DNA from: JAVBMO01 sp031552355
GTDB taxonomy: Bacteria; Bacteroidota; Bacteroidia; Bacteroidales; P3
Length of the DNA: 12,354 bases
Direction: 5' to 3'
NCBI GenBank assembly: GCA_031552355.1
Contig: JAVBMO010000080.1
Span: forward strand, 1 to 12,354
The notes beneath the pieces are model-generated. The model was given only the letters and a program-made list of their open reading frames with translations. It was not told the DNA's origin and ran no database searches. Below, piece after piece: positions 1 through 7,887 of the stretch. Positions within the stretch are counted from its first letter, which is position 1. The number at the start of each line of letters is the position of its first letter. The position numbers and the translations under genes were made by a program.

Positions 1-136
1 CTAACTTTTTTACTAATCTTTTGGCAGGATTGGCTGCCTATAGTTTCTTCCCTAAAAAACCTGCCATCAAAGTCGATTTTGATCCTATATCCAATCAACT
101 TGCTCTTTATTAATGCTTTTTATATCGAACTCAGGT
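1..136 (+). mobile_element. Right end of an insertion sequence
   Basis: The transposase tail is followed by TATATCGAACTCAGGT (121-136), proposed as the right terminal inverted repeat; read on the minus strand it begins ACCTGAGTTCGATATA. The boundary has one independent support: homology to the second intergenic repeat copy (7888 onwards) begins at about 136-137, exactly where the element should end. The left end and any target-site duplication lie outside the window, so the inverted repeat itself cannot be confirmed here. Confidence 0.45.
3..113 (+). CDS. Transposase C-terminus (IS982-like), partial
   Basis: This is the last 36 codons of a gene entering from outside the window, ending in TAA at 111-113. 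The peptide contains NLLAGLAAYSFFPKKPAI and ends in SNQLALY. A run of the form N-L-x-A-x-x-A-Y-x-F-x-P-K-K-P followed by a terminal QL-x-L-(F/Y) is how I remember IS982-family DDE transposases ending; this is recognition from memory, not a search. The catalytic residues would lie upstream, outside the window, so activity cannot be judged. The gene is on the plus strand and converges on the OmpA-family gene. A candidate inverted-repeat end follows within 25 bases of the stop, as expected for a simple insertion sequence. A longer overlapping open frame in frame 1 is not the coding one. Confidence 0.6.
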   Translation, partial: NFFTNLLAGLAAYSFFPKKPAIKVDFDPISNQLALY

Positions 137-226
137 TTGTAAATAAATTTCTTGATGTTTCGATCGGCAATGCAATTGACCGCTCAACAGCCCGCTCCTT
201 AGCGAGCAATAAATATTGTCAAAATT
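137..226 (+). repeat. Intergenic repeat, copy 1 (cut by the insertion sequence)
   Basis: This segment aligns with 7888-8005. The best block is 168-192 against 7917-7940, identical except for one substitution and one inserted base, with the shared core CGCTCAACAGCC. Upstream similarity continues in patches (TTGT, AAATT, CTT, GTT, CGA) back to 137. Downstream both copies carry a small CTTAGCG hairpin and then AATAAATATTG. The minus-strand terminator follows 15 bases later. The copy appears to lack its left part, which would lie beyond the insertion sequence. The function is unknown. Confidence 0.6.
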
Positions 227-241
227 CTAACCAACTATGTC

Positions 242-282
242 AAAAAAACAGAGGGTTTCACTTCAAAGTGAAACCCTCTGTT
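242..282 (-). terminator. Rho-independent terminator of the OmpA-family gene
   Basis: A perfect 17-base inverted repeat occupies 247-263 and 266-282 around a 2-base centre, with arms beginning AACAGAGGG. On the minus strand it is followed by seven T (248 down to 242). It begins about 20 bases beyond the stop codon of the minus-strand gene at 302. This is a textbook intrinsic terminator for leftward transcription. No T-tract follows on the plus strand. Confidence 0.92.
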
Positions 283-301
283 ATAGAGTTCAGGGCAAAA
301 T

Positions 302-1786
302 TTATTTTTCAATAACAATTTGTACCCGTCTGTTCTTTTTACGGTTTTCTTGGCTATTATTCGGAACCAAAGGTTCTTTGTCGCGTTTCGAAGCCGTTCC
401 AAGTATTCGTTTTTGGTCTATACCCTTTGATATCAGATATGCTTTTGCTTTTTCGGCCCTGCGCAAACCTACTTTTTCGTTTACTTTGTCGCCGCCAAGA
501 TCGCAAGTGTGCCCGTAGATACGGAATTTGGTTTCAGGATACTTTTGCAATAAGGGAACTTTTTCGTCTAGTTCTTTCTTTTGCTCTTCTTCTGGGCTTA
601 TTTGAGAGCGGCTGTAGTTTTCCACGGGCGCCTCAATTTTCGCTATGTCGGCATTTTGTTGAGCTTTGGCAGCTTGCTCTGCTTCTGCAGCTTTGCGGGC
701 AGCTTCTTGTTGCTGTTGTTGTGCCAAACGATCTGCTTCTGCTTTGCGGGCAGCTTCATCGGCCAAGGCCTCTTGACGGGCGGCTTCTTCCTGACGAGCT
801 TTTTCTTCGGCAGCACTGTTATCTTGTTGGACAGGTTCTGCCGGTTTTTGTTCAACAACTTGAGGTGTTTCTTCTTGTGGTTTTGCAGTTTTTTCTTTCT
901 TTTTTATTTCGCCCAAACCAAAAGCGTATTTCACTTTAATACCCAAAGCCAAAGGCGAGATTTTATCCACAAGATTGGTTCCGTTTACGTTCGATTGGAT
1001 TGCGCTATTTGTTTTAATATCCGTATTTCCGGTATATTCCACAAAGTCTTTTTCGGATATTTTTTGAATATTATTCAAACCATAATCGAAATACACGCCT
1101 GTGTAAAGGGAATTCTTTTTGCAAAGCCCCCATTTTACGCCGGTTTCCAAAGATACAAAGTACACTAAATCCAAGTCCAAATCACCTTTAGAAGATTTGT
1201 CGAATTTTCCTAACCCATATTGCGGAAGGTCGTCATAAGTACGCCCATCGGGGAAAACGCCATTTGTTTGCAATGTATACGAATCTGCATTGTAGGTGGT
1301 TGAAACAGGGAAAGCAATTTTACCTCCTCCTGCAATGTAGAATTTGTGTTTTCCTGTTGTTTGAAATTGCAGCATCAACGGAATGGAAAGGTACCATGCT
1401 TGTTGGGTTTCTTCGTAGTCGGAAAGGTTGTAATTGAATACAAAGTTGTCGTTTGGGATAAGCCCATTTTGAACTGTTGTATTATAACTACCGCCAAAAC
1501 CATTGTTTAACTTCGCTTTTGCAGTAAACAAATTTATATCGATTCCTGTTCCAATACCCCAATGGCGCGAAAAGAAGAACATGTAGCCAAGCCCTGCCTG
1601 TCCGCCAAAGCCATTGGTACGGCTTCCATCTGTTATGTCGTAATTCAATGTGGATAATCCTCCGCCTAAGCCGATGGTTATTTCATGTCGGGGATAAATA
1701 ACTTCTTTTTTCGTTTCCTGTGCGCTCATGGCACCAGACAAGCCTAAAGTTAAAAGGCAAGTTGCTGTAAATATTTTGATATTCAT
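302..1786 (-). CDS. OmpA-family outer-membrane barrel protein with coiled-coil linker
   Basis: This 494-residue protein has a signal peptide (residues 1-22, cleaved near MSA/QE), an N-terminal outer-membrane beta-barrel (about 28-291, alternating aromatic and glycine strands such as ITIGLGGGLSTLNY and a final strand IKVKYAFGLG), a Lys/Glu/Ala/Gln-rich TolA-like linker (about 293-382, including a run of five Gln) and an OmpA-like peptidoglycan-binding domain (about 384-494). The OmpA domain shows YGHTCDLGG (424-432), RRAEKAKAYL (442-451) and a closing ENRKKNRRV (480-488). By family knowledge it would sit in the outer membrane and tether it to the cell wall. The usual Asp of GHTD is Cys here, with Asp one place later, a variant I associate with Bacteroidota. 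It lies 103 bases downstream of the giant secreted protein on the same strand, suggesting shared transcription. I am confident of the family, not of a specific role. Confidence 0.9.
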   Translation of the reverse strand: MNIKIFTATCLLTLGLSGAMSAQETKKEVIYPRHEITIGLGGGLSTLNYDITDGSRTNGFGGQAGLGYMFFFSRHWGIGTGIDINLFTAKAKLNNGFGGSYNTTVQNGLIPNDNFVFNYNLSDYEETQQAWYLSIPLMLQFQTTGKHKFYIAGGGKIAFPVSTTYNADSYTLQTNGVFPDGRTYDDLPQYGLGKFDKSSKGDLDLDLVYFVSLETGVKWGLCKKNSLYTGVYFDYGLNNIQKISEKDFVEYTGNTDIKTNSAIQSNVNGTNLVDKISPLALGIKVKYAFGLGEIKKKEKTAKPQEETPQVVEQKPAEPVQQDNSAAEEKARQEEAARQEALADEAARKAEADRLAQQQQQEAARKAAEAEQAAKAQQNADIAKIEAPVENYSRSQISPEEEQKKELDEKVPLLQKYPETKFRIYGHTCDLGGDKVNEKVGLRRAEKAKAYLISKGIDQKRILGTASKRDKEPLVPNNSQENRKKNRRVQIVIEK

Positions 1787-1830
1787 TTCTGTATCTTTTA
1801 ATGTTTATGAAATCTTTTATTTTTCCCTGT

Positions 1831-1863
1831 CATGTGTTGCCGTTTTTTCTCCGGCAACACATG
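1831..1863 (-). other. Strong intergenic hairpin between the surface-protein genes
   Basis: A perfect 12-base inverted repeat (CATGTGTTGCCG at 1831-1842, its complement at 1852-1863) encloses a 9-base loop; flanking TGT and ACA could extend the stem across a bulge. It lies 27 bases after the giant gene's stop and about 45 bases before the OmpA-family start. Neither strand has a T-tract after the stem, so it is not a standard intrinsic terminator. A processing or 3'-end protecting structure, or a leaky attenuator, are possible readings. Confidence 0.6.
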
Positions 1864-1889
1864 AAACAAGGATTTTGCTCGTGAATAAA

Positions 1890-4800
1890 TTAATTGACAA
1901 TAAATTTAACAATTCTCGATCCATTATGCGCATCTAAGCGGATAACATATGTTCCACTCAAAGACGGTGAATTTATTTCCATTCGAGAACCGGTCAATGC
2001 TTCTGTCTTCAATATGTTGCCTTTTAAGTCAACAATGCTGAAAGAGGCATTTTTCCATTCGTCATCATTTAAACCACTTTCTAAAATAAAGGATTGCGAT
2101 TTACGTACAGGATTCGGATACACTTTTGTGTTGATATCGGTTGTAGTTATTTGTACAGGACAAGAAGTCAATGTGTCGTTGATAATGACAGAATAATAGC
2201 CTGCGGTTGTAGTTTGCAAGTACCCTTTCAATACATCGCGTTCTACTTTGGTGCCTTCGGAATCGTTTTCGTCTGTGTGATAATACCATTCTACTTTTTC
2301 AAAAGCAATGCCTTGGAAAGTAGCCGGAACACTTACTACATCGCTCCAGTGTTTAATGAAAAGTTGTTCCGAAGGAATTGGTTTGAAGATAGAAATTTCA
2401 TAAGTTTCCACATTCCCTTTCAGGTCTGAAATTTCCACAGGAACTATATTTCTTCCGTATTTGCCCATGGTATAATTTAGGCTGTCGCCCACAATACCAT
2501 TGATTTTAACTATTGCAAACGGATCTGCATCAACTTTTATTAAAACGGCATTTGCATTACATTGAGCATTAATGACGTATTCTCTTCCGTCTTCTGTTTG
2601 TGCATCTTTTCCGTCAACAGAGATGTTTTTCACACTCAAATCAACACCAACAATGGTCAAAGTTCCATAAACATAGTTGAAATCATAACTGTCGTCATCG
2701 CCACCGGAAGCAAGAATGCTGTTTGCATAAACTCCCGCTGCGGTTTCAGAGGTAATTGTATTCAAAATGCTTATAACCGGCACTGTATTCAAAGAATCTT
2801 GCGTATCGGGGCTTATGAAGCCGGTAATAGTAAGAGTCCCTGCATAAGTTGCCGGATCGAAACCTTCGGCAACAGAATCGTTTGCAACGGTAACCGTAAG
2901 TATGGCTTTGGTAATTTCTGCCACGTTGCTGATTGTGGTTCCACACTCGCCAATGGCTTCGGCATAATAACTGCCGGCATTTCTCACTGCAACAGAAGGA
3001 ATGGTAGTTGTGGCAAACAAAGTGTTGTCTTTGTACCAATTGTACGAAGTTGCATTGGAAGTTTCTATCGATAATGAAGAAACCGAACCGTAAGCGCCTC
3101 CTTGAGGATCTGCCACAATGACGGGCGCACCGGTTACTGTCAATGTAACGGAATCAATTTGTGTACCTTGGCAACGTGTTCCATTATTAAATGCGCGAAC
3201 ATAAACAGTTTTAGTTTGGTTTACACCAACAATGTAACTATTCGGCAATAAGCGGCTGAAATCCGTATTTTCGCAGAATTGCAAAGAATCACCATCCGGA
3301 GTTTGCGCCAAATTATTCATAGAGAAAGAGAAGTCTGTATTGGAACAAACAGAGGTGTCTTTATCCGAAACCAAGATTTGTACGGTTGGCAATGCATTTA
3401 CCCTAACTGTAACATCGTTTCCATCAGCACTAGTACAACCTGTACTAATATTTTTGGCTGCGGCATAATACATGGTTTCAGTTGTTAGTTCAGGAGTTGT
3501 AAAGCTATTTCCTTCAAAAAGCTTGTTTTGAAAACCGGCATCGGCATACCAAATGGTGGCAAAACCCGCATTAGGAGTAGCCGCCAAAACGGTGGAAGTT
3601 CCATAGCAAGTATTTACAGGAGAAGTAATAACGATTTCTTCTTTATTGGGCAAAGTATCCCATTTGTAGGTTAATGTAATGACATTACTTTTACACCCGT
3701 TTCCATTCACAGAAGCGGTATAAACAATATTACTTCCTTTTGCTAATTGGTAGCTGCTTGGATCTGTAATTTCAAAAGCAAGATTTATATCTGAATAGAA
3801 CTTTGCAGTTCCGTTGGTTGCTGTAATGCCAAAAACAGAATCCAATTTGATGGTTCCGGCATTAGCAGAACAAGTGCTAATTGAAGTTTGAGCAGCAGCA
3901 ATGGTTGGCAAAGCAAGTGTTACTTTCACGTCAACAGTATCTGAACTGCCACAACCGCCTGCATTGGTACCAATTACAATGTAAGGCGCTGAATTGGAAA
4001 CAATAGAAGAAGCCAATAAATTAGAATTAATGTCATGATAGCTAAGTGTTAATCCTGTAATACTTCCGGATTCTAAACGCAAACCGGCTAAATCCACAGG
4101 GCCGCCACAGTTATTTGTATCAGCAAATTTGAATTCTGGTTTTCCTGTTAAATTAATATTTACAGTTGTTGTATCTGCACTATTAAACCCTAACTCCAAA
4201 GTAAGATTTTCGGAACTTACAGTTTTACTTGCAATAGTAAAGTTAAAGACGGTATCCTTTAAAGAGAATGAGCCACCAAAAAGTGCGTTTCCTGAGCCAT
4301 CAAAAGTCAGGCTTGAACCGTTATAAATAACATCAACAGAACTTATAGAAGCTGTTGGGATTTTTACATGCCCTTGGGTAAAAGTACTTCCACAAGAGTT
4401 TAATATAGCTTTAAAAGAAATGGGTTTGCAACTAACTTCGGTATTAGGGGCTAATGTAAGATATACGCTATCAGTACTACGGCCAACAACTACACTTACA
4501 GTATCTGAACAACCTGTAGTGCCATTTGTTCCGGTTATGTAGTAGGTTCCTGTACTAACAATTGGGGAAGTAGGGCTTGTACATGCCGGATCTGTAAAAT
4601 AGGCAAAGGATAATCCTGTAGTATCTCCATCAGTTAATTTCAAAGTTGTTAAATTGGCAGGACTGCTGCAAGGATCCCCAAACAAAAAGTAGGGTTGTGG
4701 TTTTATAGTAACAGCTACATTTGCCGTATCGGTACAAGCACTGGTTGTTTTTCCAACAATATAATAAGTACCGGTTGCATTTACGTTTTCAGGCGCAGGA

Positions 4801-7364
4801 ACAGCAGAGGTACAAGCAGCATCTGTAAAATAAGTGAAGGTTAATCCGCTCAATCCTGTTCCCGACAAAGTTTTAAGATTTACAGTATTCGGTGCACATG
4901 GTTTATTTGGAGTTGAAAAAGAAATTTCAGGTTTTGTATTTACAGTAAGGGCAAATTTGGAAGTATCTGTACATGTTCCGTTATTTACTAAATAGCGGAT
5001 TTCGGCATTTCCGGGGGTAATTCCGGCAACCACGCCACTGGTTACTGTTGCAATGGACGGATTCGAAGATTCCCATGTGCCACCTGTTGCAGTTGTAGTT
5101 AGTGTTACAGTTGAACCTTGACAAACGTTATTGTTTCCGCTGATGGTTCCGGCAACAGGAATTGTCGATATTTTGGTAATGCTTCCCGAAGAAACAGGAA
5201 CCACTGTTTTGTCGGTTAAAACACTTACAAAATTTACAGAATAATCAATATTTTCAAGGGGAGTTGTTTTTGTCGTACTTTTTATTCTGAAATTCCATGC
5301 TTTTGCGTTGGCAAACGGCACTCCGTTGATTGAATCACCGATATAAGCAATACCGTTTTTCACAGGAACTGTTTTATATACGCCATTGCTGTCATATTCC
5401 AACAAAACATTATTGTCGACAATTTTATTGAACGCAAATTTAACACGTACTTTCGGGCTTTCGCAAGAAGAGGTAATTGTACTTGTTGTGCTGAACGATT
5501 TCCATTGGCAGTTGATGTCTGACGGAATTGTAATAGGTGTAGCCGCAGCATTTGCCATATTGTTCAAGAAAACAGTGTATTTGGGTGCATTTGTGGAATA
5601 AACTTCCTTATAGTTGTAGTTTCCATTTACTCCCGAGCCACTTCCATGAGCGCTGGAATCCACAATTTTCAAATAAAAACGAACTGTATCCTTTGTAGCA
5701 AAAGGAGTTGCGCTTACCTTTAATGTTGCAGGTGGAAGAAAAACTAATTGCTCTGCAGGAATATTTTTCGGTGGGTAATCGTCTAATTCCGTAGCTTTTT
5801 GCCATGCAATATATTCACCCGGACGGCTTTTTATAGGCCTGTCTAAAAAATTCATTGTATCCCAAACCTCTATTGGCGGATTAACTAAAGGGTTATAGTT
5901 TGACAAGTAAGTCAATTGGAGCGAACGTGCCAACTTTGGGTCTTCAAAATGAAGAACTTTGTTCGACATAGTGTCTTTCAGAGAACCTGCATCAATCCTT
6001 GTATCGAATCCCATTTGTGCGCAGGAAATAGGTGTTTGTGGCAAATTGATAATGGTTAAAGTCGGTGCGCAATAAACCACTTGGGCAACAACAGGAACAT
6101 ATTCTGCTACAGGAGCAATACATCCTAAATCATTTTTTGCAGCTACATAAAAAGTTGTGTTTTCTACCAAAGTACCTGTTATCAAAGTGTCGCCATCAAG
6201 AATAGGAGTGGTCAAATCTGTGCTACGGTACCATGTAGGAGTAAATCCTGTTTTTGTTTTTGCTGCCAAAATGGCAGAAGTATTTTTACAAGTAATAACA
6301 CCGCTGTTTGTGCTTATAATGTCTCCTGCACTGGGAACCGGATCTATATTAATTGTTCCTGAAAAAACAGGAAGAAGAATGTTATCTGTCAAAACGCTTA
6401 CAAATGCAGCAGAGTAAGAAACGTTGCTGCTAGAAGTAATTGATTTACTCCTAATTCCGAAAGTCAATACCTGGCCGTTTACAAATGGAATACCATTTAT
6501 AGAATCGCCTAAATAAGCAATTCCATTTACAAGAGGAAGTGTTGTGTAGGTATTATCAGGATTTTTATAAGCAATTTCCAATTTACCATCCAAATTGCTC
6601 AAGCCGCTGAAAGAAAATTTAATACGCATATTAGGTCCTTGTGCAGCAGTTGTCAAATGTGTTGTTGTATTGAAATCTTGCCAAGAGCAAGTAAGTTTTG
6701 CCAAAGGAGCAGGAGGAGTAACTCTTGCATCTCCCATATTATCGGTATAAATGGTGTATTTAGGGCTTGTTGCAAATATTTGAGTATAATCATAAATATT
6801 GGAAGCTCCTCCTGTTCCTCTAGTAGCAGAGTCAACAATAATCATTTGTACTTCAATCGTATCTTTTGTTGCAAAAGGCGAAGCATTCATGCTCAAGGCA
6901 TGAGGAAGTATGGCACGTAATTGAGCTTGTTCCTGAGGAGTCAATGGTGTCCCATTATTTTCTGTTGGCGGGTAATCTACTAATTTTGTAGAACTCTGCC
7001 ACGCGACATATTGTCCAGCTTTGTTTTTTACTGGGCGATACAAATGGTTCAAGGCTTCCCATGTAGAATCTATTTGGATGGGGTTTGTGCCAACAATGTT
7101 AAATGTGGCCATGTAATCCAAATCAAGCGCTTTAGCGACTTTCGGGTTGCTGAAGATGAGCACTTTATTTGATGCTTTGCCTTTGTTATTGCCTGCCGTA
7201 ACATGTGCATCAAAATAATGCTTTTGAGGGGTAATTGCCATTTGAGGCATGTTTACAAAATCGATTGTCGGCCCTTGAGCCAACATCTGTAAGGGTGTTA
7301 ACAATAGAAACACCAAAGCCAGCACAATGAATTGCGGGCATAACTTATACCTACGTGTTTTCAT
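1890..7364 (-). CDS. Giant T9SS-secreted multi-domain surface protein
   Basis: This 1824-residue protein starts with a signal peptide (1-30, hydrophobic core FIVLALVFLLL, cleavage near LAQ/G). Two related modules of unrecognised family follow (about 33-342 and 434-735), separated by an Ig-like domain with WYRSTDLTTPI and TTFYVAAKNDLGC (343-432). Then come a BIG2-like domain (740-808, WESSNPSIATVTSGVVAGI), three similar modules with cysteine pairs (810-890, 891-962, 1076-1149), a possible half-copy of the N-terminal module (970-1075), a further Cys-containing module (1150-1236), another Ig-like domain with IWYADAGF (1240-1322), two more beta-sandwich domains (1325-1486), an MBG-like domain (1488-1573), a cadherin-like beta-sandwich (1574-1660), and a T9SS type A sorting domain (1746-1824, starting VYPNPV, ending RIVKFIVN). 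By family knowledge the C-terminal domain directs export through the T9SS and is removed when the protein is attached to the surface. No enzyme domain is visible, so an adhesin or surface-layer role is inferred. The start is fixed by the signal peptide. Confidence 0.88.
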   Translation of the reverse strand: MKTRRYKLCPQFIVLALVFLLLTPLQMLAQGPTIDFVNMPQMAITPQKHYFDAHVTAGNNKGKASNKVLIFSNPKVAKALDLDYMATFNIVGTNPIQIDSTWEALNHLYRPVKNKAGQYVAWQSSTKLVDYPPTENNGTPLTPQEQAQLRAILPHALSMNASPFATKDTIEVQMIIVDSATRGTGGASNIYDYTQIFATSPKYTIYTDNMGDARVTPPAPLAKLTCSWQDFNTTTHLTTAAQGPNMRIKFSFSGLSNLDGKLEIAYKNPDNTYTTLPLVNGIAYLGDSINGIPFVNGQVLTFGIRSKSITSSSNVSYSAAFVSVLTDNILLPVFSGTINIDPVPSAGDIISTNSGVITCKNTSAILAAKTKTGFTPTWYRSTDLTTPILDGDTLITGTLVENTTFYVAAKNDLGCIAPVAEYVPVVAQVVYCAPTLTIINLPQTPISCAQMGFDTRIDAGSLKDTMSNKVLHFEDPKLARSLQLTYLSNYNPLVNPPIEVWDTMNFLDRPIKSRPGEYIAWQKATELDDYPPKNIPAEQLVFLPPATLKVSATPFATKDTVRFYLKIVDSSAHGSGSGVNGNYNYKEVYSTNAPKYTVFLNNMANAAATPITIPSDINCQWKSFSTTSTITSSCESPKVRVKFAFNKIVDNNVLLEYDSNGVYKTVPVKNGIAYIGDSINGVPFANAKAWNFRIKSTTKTTPLENIDYSVNFVSVLTDKTVVPVSSGSITKISTIPVAGTISGNNNVCQGSTVTLTTTATGGTWESSNPSIATVTSGVVAGITPGNAEIRYLVNNGTCTDTSKFALTVNTKPEISFSTPNKPCAPNTVNLKTLSGTGLSGLTFTYFTDAACTSAVPAPENVNATGTYYIVGKTTSACTDTANVAVTIKPQPYFLFGDPCSSPANLTTLKLTDGDTTGLSFAYFTDPACTSPTSPIVSTGTYYITGTNGTTGCSDTVSVVVGRSTDSVYLTLAPNTEVSCKPISFKAILNSCGSTFTQGHVKIPTASISSVDVIYNGSSLTFDGSGNALFGGSFSLKDTVFNFTIASKTVSSENLTLELGFNSADTTTVNINLTGKPEFKFADTNNCGGPVDLAGLRLESGSITGLTLSYHDINSNLLASSIVSNSAPYIVIGTNAGGCGSSDTVDVKVTLALPTIAAAQTSISTCSANAGTIKLDSVFGITATNGTAKFYSDINLAFEITDPSSYQLAKGSNIVYTASVNGNGCKSNVITLTYKWDTLPNKEEIVITSPVNTCYGTSTVLAATPNAGFATIWYADAGFQNKLFEGNSFTTPELTTETMYYAAAKNISTGCTSADGNDVTVRVNALPTVQILVSDKDTSVCSNTDFSFSMNNLAQTPDGDSLQFCENTDFSRLLPNSYIVGVNQTKTVYVRAFNNGTRCQGTQIDSVTLTVTGAPVIVADPQGGAYGSVSSLSIETSNATSYNWYKDNTLFATTTIPSVAVRNAGSYYAEAIGECGTTISNVAEITKAILTVTVANDSVAEGFDPATYAGTLTITGFISPDTQDSLNTVPVISILNTITSETAAGVYANSILASGGDDDSYDFNYVYGTLTIVGVDLSVKNISVDGKDAQTEDGREYVINAQCNANAVLIKVDADPFAIVKINGIVGDSLNYTMGKYGRNIVPVEISDLKGNVETYEISIFKPIPSEQLFIKHWSDVVSVPATFQGIAFEKVEWYYHTDENDSEGTKVERDVLKGYLQTTTAGYYSVIINDTLTSCPVQITTTDINTKVYPNPVRKSQSFILESGLNDDEWKNASFSIVDLKGNILKTEALTGSRMEINSPSLSGTYVIRLDAHNGSRIVKFIVN
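5160..6065 (-). repeat. N-terminal module B of the giant protein
   Basis: Residues about 434-735 are the second copy of the module. It keeps every landmark of copy A in the same order and nearly the same spacing, for example GEYIAWQKATELDDYPP, ATPFATKDT, NGIAYIGDSINGVPF and FVSVLTD. The copies differ at most other positions, so the duplication is old and both copies have stayed under selection. Module B is followed directly by the BIG2-like domain. Confidence 0.8.
6339..7268 (-). repeat. N-terminal module A of the giant protein
   Basis: Residues about 33-342 encode the first copy of a module repeated at 434-735. Shared landmarks, in order, are SNKVL-x-F-x-x-PK, an RP-x-K-x-x-x-G-x-Y-x-AWQ motif, DYPP, PFATKDT, IVDS, PKYT with NM a few residues on, C-x-W-x-x-F, NGIAY-x-GDSING-x-PF and FVSVLTD. 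The module ends shortly before an Ig-like domain. I do not recognise its family. Confidence 0.8.
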
Positions 7365-7887
7365 TTTTTTTAATTTTAGTTTTACAATGAGATGAGAGAA
7401 ATCACGATTGCAGCTAGAACAAAACCCATGCCAAAGACTAAATTTCTAAAGAAATATATAAAATGATTATTCGCAATTTCATCCAACGTGTTTATCTATG
7501 CGGAAGAATACCATAGCAACCACATCAAGATATCTGTAGAATATGTTATCTCTGTTGGATGGATCAAGACATGACATTATCACGTCCTAAAAAAAGTTGT
7601 CAGATTATACACTAAGCTGATTAATAATTTAATACTGAAAATCAGCTATTTAAAAAACACAAGATTCACTCCTGTAATTTATTGACTTCATCTCTAATTA
7701 TGTCGCAATAGCTTTTACGTATAAATTAAATCTATCCAATACACCACCTGAAAAGTAAGATACTAAAGTTTTTTGATTGATCTTTTATCCGAGAACCTGC
7801 TGGCATTGCAAATTATTTTGGCTTGTTCTGTAAAGCAATTACAATTTAACGAAGCGATATCATGAACATCTTTGGAATTAAAATCTT
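7365..7887. other. Long non-coding stretch upstream of the giant gene
   Basis: No convincing gene was found on either strand. It should contain the promoter and leader of the giant gene, but I saw no clean TAnnTTTG with a correctly spaced TTTG; the nearest is TAGTCTTTG around 7431-7439, one base too long. Candidate structures are a near-palindrome at 7568-7586, an 8-base inverted repeat at 7480-7487 and 7554-7561, and a second at 7615-7622 and 7640-7647. An open frame interrupted by one TGA occupies 7767-7961 on the plus strand and runs into the intergenic repeat. Confidence 0.5.
7568..7586. promoter_or_regulatory. Near-palindrome, candidate operator
   Basis: GACATGA and TCACGTC flank a 5-base centre, pairing at 6 of 7 positions. 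It lies about 200 bases upstream of the giant gene's start codon in an otherwise AT-rich stretch. Symmetry of this size suits a dimeric regulator, but no regulator is known and a single weak palindrome can occur by chance. Confidence 0.25.

Noticed and set aside
79..315. Plus-strand open frame of 78 codons spanning the insertion-sequence end, repeat and terminator
   Set aside because: It crosses the transposase stop region in another frame, the element boundary and the terminator stem, and ends inside the OmpA-family gene; not a plausible gene.
427..1168. Long plus-strand open frames antisense to the OmpA-family gene
   Set aside because: They are shadows of the low-complexity linker and barrel on the other strand; their Leu/Phe/Cys-rich translation has no gene-like features.
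7590..7650. TATAAT-like hexamer on the minus strand (7603-7608) as a sigma-70 promoter
   Set aside because: No TTGACA-like partner at 16-18 bases, and the host type uses TAnnTTTG promoters.
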